The notes under the pieces: generated by a model | Databases searched by the model: none | Seen by the model: only the letters and a program-made list of their open reading frames with translations | Told to the model about the DNA's origin: nothing | Made by a program: the position numbers and the translations under genes | Source: Sipunculus nudus | Taxonomy: Eukaryota; Annelida; Sipuncula; Golfingiida; Sipunculidae | Assembly: GCA_026874595.1 (NCBI GenBank) | Contig: CM049312.1 | Coordinates: 65,316,929-65,380,928 of the forward strand | DNA length: 64,000 nt | Direction of reading: 5' to 3' | In this document: piece by piece, positions 1-10,500 of the stretch | How positions within the stretch are numbered: position 1 is the first letter of the stretch | Layout: the number at the start of each line of letters is the position of its first letter

Positions 1-1276
1 ATATTATATATGTATATGGAAGAAAAAAAAGCAGCCGGTATTGCATACTTTCAACCTCGACTATAGTTGCAATCGAGGTCCAGGGGTTCATTGCTAAGGA
101 GGTTTCTTGACATGCTATACCATATTTTATGAAAACATGATACTTGTTTACCAGTTTTGATTTGTATCTCGTCCTATACATGAGGGTTAACTTAGTCAAT
201 GATGGTTGTTCATGTTTCTATTTCACAGCATCTACTTTTCTTCAACGATGCCATTCATTATATATAAAATTGTGCTTACTGTTAAATTAGTCTTTATTAT
301 GCTGTCCTACATGTCCGTCATGCTTCTCTTTAAAACAGCAATTGAATAGCATTTATAGTACTTTCCATTAGATCATATTTTACTTGTATAACACAAGTTA
401 TGTAGACCTTGTGGTGGTCCCTACGACATTTTAAAACAACACTCGGTAAATCATTTATTTTATAATTTATAGAGTTAAGATTAAATAGATTATAGTTTTT
501 TTTTTATTTTTTTATTACGTCATCATTATAGTAAAGTTATAAGCATGGTACTCTTATGATCAAGTACTTATTTTGTATTTAATGGAGCATTTTATACGTT
601 TTTGGAATTTTATGAGCAATCTTTTAATTCAGCCGCTGCTCAAAATTTTGATATAATTGAGATTATTGATAACTTCTTTTTATTTTATTGTGTACTGAAT
701 ATCCCGAACCATTCTCTCAACATATAAAAGTATGTCATTAGTTCTCCGTGATACACACGCAAAATCACAATGCCTATTATGGTGCTGATCCACATGTATA
801 TATCTGATGTCTAATTTCAATGTTTTGAAATTGTATCGAATTCAAATATGATATGTTTTTAAATTAATTAATTGCATAAATCGCAAACCGCTGCTTCTGA
901 TGCTGATGATGAATGCTATAATCATAATATTTCCTAAGATACTGGCTTTGATCAAAACGATGCACGATAATGGATGTCTTCAAAAACTGTGTAAATATTT
1001 GCCTCAGTGATGTGTGAACTTACACGTTCATTAAATCTATAATATATTACATATATCTATAATGAAAAAAAATTACAACTACAACAGATTACTGAGGTTC
1101 CAAAGTCTGCTCCATTAAAATAATTATTATTATCTTATTATAATCATTTTTGCTTATGTGATTAATAAACCTTTAGGTATGAGCCGCGGATCTGACACCC
1201 TTGTATTCAATGACATAGGTGATGATATCCTTTTCTAGTTTTGAATCAAAACTTTAATCATTTTCCGTTTTTCCAG
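1..1276 (+). other. Copy 1 intron 1 (3' part)
   Basis: Aligns with copy 2 intron 1 from about 27285. It is non-coding; an ordinary AT-rich intron ending in the exon 2 acceptor. Confidence 0.6.
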
Positions 1277-1449
1277 GAATGTTTATTTTGGCCTTTGCCT
1301 GCGCTGTTACCATAGTGGCAGCTCAGGATTATCTTCAAGATGTAGACGGTGGGATGACCGCTCAAGAGATGCGGAACGTCATGCTGGATGAGATCAACAA
1401 ACTCAGGCGAGAAGTTCACCACGGACCGCCTTCAAATATGAACTATATG
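1277..1449 (+). CDS. Copy 1 exon 2: signal peptide and CAP start
   Basis: The acceptor follows ttttccag; the donor is gttagt at 1450. The exon codes a hydrophobic signal core (FILAFACAVTIVAA) with likely cleavage before QDY, then the first CAP helix containing EINKLRREVHHGPP, the usual N-terminal CAP region. It ends in phase 0. Met at 1279 is the second in-frame Met (M-G-M) if exon 1 matches copy 2. Confidence 0.85.
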
Positions 1450-1852
1450 GTTAGTAAAAAAACAATTAATTCTTTTTCTTTACGTAGACTTATTTTTGTC
1501 CTTGAACTTTGAAGACTTAGATTCATATTTTAAATATTAAATTTGAAATTTTACACATTCCCCTCCAAATGTTCTCTATTTATCTCTTTAGCCATGTATG
1601 CTAAACTTAATTTAAGAAATCTGAAAGATTATTTCAAAATCAACCTCAGTCCTATTGTTTCTTTGTCCAGAACATAGCACTAAATACATCCTGTATGTTA
1701 GTAATACAAATTCTTCTTAGGATATTTGTTCAATGGAATGATCGTTATCACACTTTTTAAGAAGAAATATGTTATTTTAAAAGCGTAATATTTTTATTTC
1801 TCATTTATTTGAAATTGTTTGGTTAGAAATTTATTAGAATTTCCATCAAGTT

Positions 1853-1888
<36 letters not shown>

Positions 1889-3275
1889 GATATATATTAT
1901 GATATGTATTAAAGTAGCCGCGCTTGTTGTCATGTGTCGTTCACTGCCAACTGCAGCCTGTGAACGAGCGGATATTTAAGTTGCCTGGCTGGCTCATTGC
2001 CTGTTAATTAGTTAGTGCTACAAAGCACCTCCTACCTACACTGAAAACAATAGCCGTCAGCCCGCCATACCTAAACTTCTTGTTGTCAGTACATGTCCCA
2101 AGGACTATGGCGATTATTATTTAGAGAACTGGTTAGAATATTCGTTTAATCTTTATTTTACCGAATTGTCTTCCACAAATCAATAACGTTCCCTTACATA
2201 AGCGCAATTGCATGCATGATCTAAATATTAGTATTATTAAATAACGTGTGTAATAATTAAATTGATTCCATAGAAGTTTTATTGTGATTAAACCTTCAAA
2301 ATCAGGTCCGATTACCTAGTTATGAAAGCTGCTTTCGTGAATTGTATTTCTACAGATTCCGTGAGGTCTGTACCAAGCTTACACTTCTGAATACATGTAC
2401 CATTTAATAAAAATATTTTAACTCAGTTAGGATAAAAACATTTAAAATATATGATTTTTGTACCTACCACAGATTTAAAAAGTAACATTTTTCTGAGGTT
2501 GCTGTCGTGTGTTCTGATAACAACATGTTCACTTAATCTAATCATCTTTCCACATGCAAAATGATTTGGGATCTTACGTCGCCCCAGCAACCTGCCCTTC
2601 GACATGATGTTAATGACCAATGGTAGAGTCTTTCATTCTGTGCCATATGTTCATTATTGGATACACTTTTCTAATAAATCACTTGATGTTTGACAAGTAA
2701 TATAATATAATATAATATAAATAGTTTATTCAAGTATAAAGGCCGACAAGTAATATAATAAAATATAATATAAATAGTTTATTCAAGTATTATAGAACCA
2801 TATAATCAACATAACATCACTTTACATGATAATTTGTGGTGCTTAACCTTGGCGATGCACATGCGTTAAATAGCAACTGAAATAAATTGGTACAAAAAGG
2901 TAATAAATAAAAATAGTCCAACAGTTTGCAAATATGTGTGTAAGGCTTACATATATGAATAAATGACCAACATTATGTGTCCTGGATAACAATAAACTCT
3001 TAGCCAGCATACGTGTACAGGGCGGAATACAAACAAAGACGCTGAAATCGCAAGGCAGTGTAAGTGCTGCCATCTAACATCAGATAAGTGTATCAACTAG
3101 ACTTTATCTTAATTTTGGGGATACACATGCATATATCAACTAATATTACAATTTTAAATGACAGATTGACAAGTAATTGTTGACAATAACATGGCTGGAG
3201 AGGTTTTCCATTTTTGAATTTGTTGTTCTGTATGTGTGTCATAATAATATATTATATATATATATAATATATATA

Positions 3276-3341
<66 letters not shown>

Positions 3342-3370
3342 AGAGAGAGAGAGAGAGAGAGAGCAAAAGA

Positions 3371-3408
<38 letters not shown>

Positions 3409-4538
3409 TAAAAAGTAAATGCAAGTTCATTCGATAAAGTGCTCCATACCGTAAGTTAGACTATATAAACTGGGTATTTAGCACGGAGCATTTGATAGCG
3501 CCAACGTACGATATCCACGAAGGAAACAAAACTGATATATACCTAGTTTAATACGAAAAATTACAAATAGATTCTCATACTTTATAAATATTTATCTGTT
3601 TAAAGTACTGGAGCCAGGATATTGAGAAGAAAGCGATGGAGTGGGCCCGGACCTGCCCGGGGGGTCACGGTGGATATATCGGCAGTGCCAAGCAAAACAT
3701 GCACTGGTTCGGTTGGCCCCCAACTGAAGGAAAGCTTAGGTATCTATTTTGTAACATTACCCCATTAATGATATATACTAAACTCAATTAAACTCAAAAC
3801 GCAGTTGCAGGAGGAGCTATGTATAGTTGTATTAAGGGGTTCAAGTAAAGTCTAGTTGCATAATTACATAACTAATTGGAGTCTGTTGTGTCCAATTATT
3901 TATGTTGTTCCTTAAATGCTTATAAACAGTTGTTTTTCCGACTTATTTATTCTAAATCGATTGCATATGTTCGTTTACTGTTCTCTGTGATATACACGCT
4001 TAATTACACTGCATTTCCAAAGGGCTGGCCGATACGAATATACCTAAACGTTCTGTCAACGATATTTGTATATCAACATTTTCAAAATCAAACTGCGAAA
4101 CTGTTGTCATATTTTGCCTCTTCAAGTGATCTAACTGGATATATGATTTTCGTATGATACATATGAGTATATTGTTTAAAAAGCCACATATAAACGTTGT
4201 GATGATTCAATTAGAATCAGCATATATTCAAAACCCATAATATATTTTCTCGTTTAGGCGTTGTATATATGATTTCTGGAAGGAGTGCAACAGTCCAGGA
4301 TATAATTATTGGACCGCAAAGGCTGTGACGGGCAATTGGGCCGACACTGGGCATTACACAATAGTAAGTAATCATTTCACGGAGTACAACGGTTTTTATG
4401 TTCCCTGAGATATACTTTATTCGTAAATATTGATGTGTGTATTGATGTGTGGCTATTTCATCAGGGGTCGAATGAATGAATATAGCTCAACCAGACCTTG
4501 GTGATGTAATTGTTATGTATATTTATCAGATATATATA

Positions 4539-4576
<38 letters not shown>

Positions 4577-7500
4577 TATATATTGATTAGATTATTGGAA
4601 CTATATGTCTAATAAATTGTGACTATCTCTGACAATTCGTTCTTTCGGTATCGTAAAAAGCGACACATCAACCAACCCTCACACCCCCTAGTCGAATATA
4701 GCTTTCATATTGTCTTTGTTAACAGCAAGACGGTGCCTTTAATCTGAAAGTTGGGTGTGGATTTGTCAACTGCAATGGAAAAGCTTCAACTCTGGTCTGT
4801 AATTACAACACGATGTAAGTATAATTTCTGTCTTTTTACTTCCTTTGATAAATGATATGCTTATGTATTCATTACGTCTTTAATACTTCTTAAATAAGAA
4901 GATTGCACATAAATTTAATTGTATTAGATTTTCTTAACTGAACGGTATTGAAATTCGGGACGTTTTCTTGACACTAGACTGGAATGGAATGTTACTGGTA
5001 AATATGTTAAATTGGGGTTCAGACCCCAAGTAATGAAATTAAATAATATTTCAATAAATTGACGCTTTTTTTTATCCATTACTGGCTGAGCAGCAGAGAA
5101 AAGAAATACGTAGGTATTCCTTACAGGTTATTTCAGATTTGCTGAACAGTCCCCCCTCACTCTTTTTTAGATGAGCATCAGAAATCTTGGTTGAACGAAG
5201 AGTCACCATATAATATGAACTTCTTTGTTCACACAAGCCGTTGAGTTCTTGAATACTTTCATTTGGGTTTTCTGAACTCATCCCTCCACCCCTTTGAATA
5301 TGGATCTGAAATTTTGGTTCTATAATTAATTTCTCATGCAGGCCGTCATCCTCAAAGCTCGGTGACTTTGTAGAGAAGAAATACCTTCTGGCTAACGGCA
5401 CCAGTCGTCTGTATGAAATAGGTTCCCCTTGTACGGGATGCCGCTCTGGTACTGGATGGTGTTACAAAGGACTGTGTGGTAAGTCCTGAACACAGCCTCT
5501 TTACACAATGATATAGAAAAGTAACGTGGTCTTGATTGCAGCAACTTCACATACAGCTATTGCATGCGCGGTTGTAATATTGATTTATTTTTGAAAACTT
5601 AATACATTCGCTACTGTGTATACCATAATATTCTGAGACATTGTAAGGACAAATGTCCTTCTAACAATACTAGCCTCAATTATCTTGAAAGTATATATAA
5701 CCAATGTTTTATTCGTGATGTAATTAAGCAATTTATGAATCTCTGCCTTTTAAGTGTTTGTGATATAAATGACAAAATCAAAACCAAATGGTTTTCCCGG
5801 CTTAACGGGTCATATTGGTATATTTTATTATCGATTTCTGGTGCCACTACTGATATTACTCCTAGGCCTTAAGACGGTAGTCCAATTTTTCAAACAGCGA
5901 AACCTAACCACACGCTGATTATATACACTTACTTAATTTAATTATAATTTTATGTTGTTTAATCGACATGAGAAAAATGCTTAGTTACATAACCGTTTAA
6001 GCATTTGTATCTCCTATACTTGAATACATTTTTATGCTCACTGTTTGCATGCAAGCAAACCTATTTGCTATATTAGCCATCCTTAACGAAGGATAAGAAA
6101 CCAAAGTCTTTTGTAAAATATGTGGAAACACTTAAATAACATGCAGTGCACGAAGAAGAAAACGTTTGCATTCAGTTCTAGAGAATACATGAGGCGATAA
6201 ATGTAGTTACTAGATTTTAACTGAGAAAATCAAGATGATATGTGTGTGGCGTTGCATTGCCTGACGTCAACATCTCGAAAGGTTTGATTTTTTATGGGTT
6301 CACCGTTTCTGATTATGTTGCAAACAATGACTCCTCTCATATTTTGGATAATTTGTTTTCAACATATTTAGTGCAAGGTAAAACATTATTTCTACCCGGG
6401 CAGTCGGCGGAATATAGCTCCTGTAACCCTTGGGTTAAAAATGGTTGCACTGTCTCACATGTGAAAAAAATATACCTGAAAGAATGCTCGCACGAGAACT
6501 GGGACGTATTATAATTGATTACATATGCCTACATTATTAACCAATAATAGATTTAAGACGTTCTCTGGGTAAGATATCAGGTTGGTGTAGAAATATATGC
6601 AATAACATAAAGTTGGGAGTATATTTTTAAGGAAGACTAGTATAGGCTTCATATTTGAAATCACGATTGCGTTGAATTTTCTGTCTGATGTATAATTGCA
6701 TGCAATAGTATTCCTAAATTTTACATATATGGCAAATACATTATTATTTCAAAATTTCAGTTGACACCTGCCCGGCAGGTACACAGGGAAACGACTGCGG
6801 CAAGTATAATTATACATACGGTCTTTGCATCATTTGGTATGATCAGGTATATAAAACCAGTTTTATAAGTTCATTCATGTCTCCATTTGTTAACAGTAAA
6901 ACCGGTAACTACTTCACCGATTATTATTTTATATAATATATAATTAAGTTACTCGTTCCTTTAGAAAAAAATACCTGAATTTGCAAAATTTAAAAAAATG
7001 AGCTTCGGCTTTTCTGATAATTTCTTTCTACATGTTACAGAAAACCATAACCTATCAGTAGAAATATTGCTAACAACTATGCATCTTCATAATGATACAT
7101 AAATATCTGTCACAGTTTGTGGACTTGAGGGCCAATGTGTGAACGGAAAGACGGACAGCAGTACCTGTCAGTGTGACTGTGACCAGTATCACACTGGACA
7201 TCTGTGTGACCGTATGTATTAATGAAATACATTAGACACTCATTGCCTACGATATAATAATAATGATATATAGTTCAATGACATAAATTGATAATGGGAA
7301 TACAACTTTATTGCTCTGTTTCTTTCAATAGCTGAAGGAATTTGTCCTTTTTTGTATTTCATAAAAAAATATAGATACTTACATAATGTACTAACTAATC
7401 AGCGATATTTTTTTATGGAAACGGTATAATTATATTTTCAATTTTTGGTGTTTTTTACCTGATTAAAGCCTTTTAATTCATTCAGCAGGCCATATAATAA

Positions 7501-10500
7501 AGTATGGAATTTGTTTGTATTGTTGTTCCAATTTATCCTTCATGCTTATTCTAATAAGAAATACATATTCTTTCAAGGGGAATGTCAGAACTTTGGGAGT
7601 AGTTGTAACGCTGATTCTTGCAACGATCCAGTTAAAGCCAGGACGGAATGTGCGGCATATTGCAACAAATGTAGTAAGTTTTTGCATTTCAGTTGTATAA
7701 TATATTTTATTAGTCGCAGCATCTTTAATCCAAATCTCCGTGAGTTTGCTCTCATTATACTGCTTATTCTGCTTAAAGCATTGCATATAATTCTGTAATT
7801 TATACCAAATTTAAGATTTAACTAAGAGAAACGAGATTCGGTATCACTACGACTTTAAATAAATTAAGTGCATATTTTCTTCTGTTTTTTTAAAGATTAG
7901 ATATATTAAAATAACGAAACTCAAGATCAATGAAATGTTATTTTCGATGCATATGTTTTATAAAATTTAATAGTTGGGTTAAACAATGACAAATCATCCG
8001 CACTTGTTGCACTCAAGAGAGCTGCAATAAACGTAGAAGTTTAGTTTAAATTATTACAAAACCATAATGCTGACTTCTTCCGGCATAACTCGTTTTATTT
8101 CAGAGCCCCCCGAACCCATCAGTTTTTTTATCCTCAAGGTGGTGATGATACCGATAAAACCAGTCTTGGGGAAATGTGGCATTTTTATCACATTTCCAAA
8201 CCCTACATTATCACCTTTTTGGCCTAAAAGAACTAAAGCCTTTTACCCAACTTTTCGTAATAAACTGATCTGCGACTGCCATTTTTTTTTTCATTGATGA
8301 TGCATTTTCACTAATGGTACCTACAAAATGTCGCCATTTTTAAAGTGAATTTGTGACCTTGATTCCGCCCCACATGATCATACATCGGGAAGCCTGGATA
8401 GGAATATATTTGTAGAGGAGAATATTTATCTTTGCACCGAGATATGGCCGATGCGCACTTATACATTATGTATACTGATGCATATATCTCTATTAGTATC
8501 AATAACAATTCATGATAAATCTCTGACTTATTCCCGCTGCCGTCATTGGTTAAAGACATTTCTACCGGCAAAAACATCTTAGCAGATTAGCTGTAAGAAA
8601 TCCCTATATCTTGATCTCTTCGGCAACATGATACCAATTTAAAGTTTCCAAATTATTTACATCAAATATTATTTCTTCTTAAACGAGGGGACATCGTATG
8701 TAAATGTGTAAATAGCTGCAAATTCAGATGTATACATTGAATTGGTAATAAGATACGCTGAAAATAATAAATCATCTGCTAAAATTACTACATTGGTTTG
8801 ATCAAAATAATTTCAATACATTTACTTGTAAATATGATTTATACATTGAGATTTACAAACAAAACACCTTAACACTGATTATTAAATATATATATGTATT
8901 TAGTAAATAATAATAAATCGTTATAAATCTATGCAGCTTGCAGAGATCATGGGAAGTGTGTCCATGGGTCTTTCGATGCAACCAGTACTGTTTGTGGATG
9001 TGTGTGCACTGGAGGCTGGGAAGGCAAACTGTGTGACCGTAAGTATGAGAAAAATATGTCGTTGTTAAACGTATGGATTAGATAATAATAAAGTATATAT
9101 GGATAAGATATAAATACATCTTTTTTTCCTTGTAACATCGCATTCCGAGTCCCTGAACTTCTTCTTTATAAGTCTAACTTTTCAAATTAGAAATTACTTT
9201 GATCTGATTTTTTTGTCATGGAAACATGTATTACAAATTAGTGATTAAAATATATATGTATATATGATATAAGTACACACATAATTATATATGTTAAGTC
9301 AATTTTGGGTCTGAGAACACCTGCAATTTTCCTATTGCAATATTTTGTGATATTTGGAACCGAATAGCAAATCATATTTCGATTTCAATGGAGCACGTAA
9401 ATGAAACTAGATTCGACCCCGATAAATGTCATGTTACAGGCCTTCGCTAGCAAGCCGACTGGATTTTAACGACTTGAAAATATGGTCTTTCAGCCTTTCA
9501 ATGATACAAATCAATTTAGATATCTGGATTTGTAAAAGAAACCTAACTATCACTACACTTAATCACTGATGTGTGCAAAATTTTGAAGTATCGATAAATG
9601 AAAACGATATCGCAAAACGCAATACATTAATCATGTATGTTTCCTTTAATACTGGTTAAGCGACACCGAGCCCTCTTGCAATCTTTATCACTGGATTAGA
9701 TGAAACCTATCTTTCCGCAGAATGTTCTCAAAAGACGTGTGAAAACGGTGGTGTTTGGAATGCCCAGACATGTAGTTGTGTCTGCACAGGCCACTGGCGA
9801 GGGGATACCTGCACAAGTGAGTGATTTCTCAACTCTTCCATCCTCACCTCTCCTCAGTTTCGCTCAAAAGACTTCGTCACTTTAACATTAAGTTAGCCTT
9901 TTTACAGTAGTTTTCATAATCATCCAATCATTATGGTTATATAGCATTCATGATTTTTCATTGATAGGATCATAGTGGAATGTATATCAGTAATCATTTG
10001 GCATTTATTATGTATCTTTCAAAAACTTTTGCGATTGTCACCGTTGTACCCGACGGTCGAAAGTTTTTTATTTGTCAACCGTGGCATATGTACTGCGTTT
10101 AACAACAGTTTATAGCTCATACATCCCTCATGCAGGCATTTTAGGTATCACCTAAGGTTGATTATTCTGTGGGTGGAGTGTGCTAGAAATCACATACATT
10201 CAACAGAAAAGAAGGTGAATAGGAGTCTTTGTGTTATATGGTCGTTCATTTTAAATTTTGATGCAGTTTTATTTAGGCACCAGTATAAAGATGACTAGGT
10301 GGAATCGAAATCTCCTTACAAATGCTCAAAACTCTGACCTCTGGAAAGGTAAAATAGGGAATCATTCCAAAACTATTACTTTTCATCTCCATGGTTCCGC
10401 TGCTAGTGATATAACAATATGTATATGTTCCAGGGGACTGTACGGTTGGTGATCCAAATGTATGGCCGTGCACGCGACTTGAGGAGGGTACCGCATACAG

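Noticed and set aside
3154-3437. ORFs rich in Tyr-Ile or Leu-Ser repeats
   Set aside because: They are translations of TA and GA microsatellites; the same applies near 18250-18515, 20785-21084, 30356-30625, 49712-50092 and 62097-62342.
5072-5401. 109-codon minus-strand ORF across copy 1 exon 6
   Set aside because: It is the antisense shadow of exon 6 and its intron.
8311-8577. 88-codon minus-strand ORF conserved at 35268-35537
   Set aside because: It lies in intron 9 of near-identical copies 1 and 2, so conservation reflects recent duplication. No domain, and no equivalent in copy 3.
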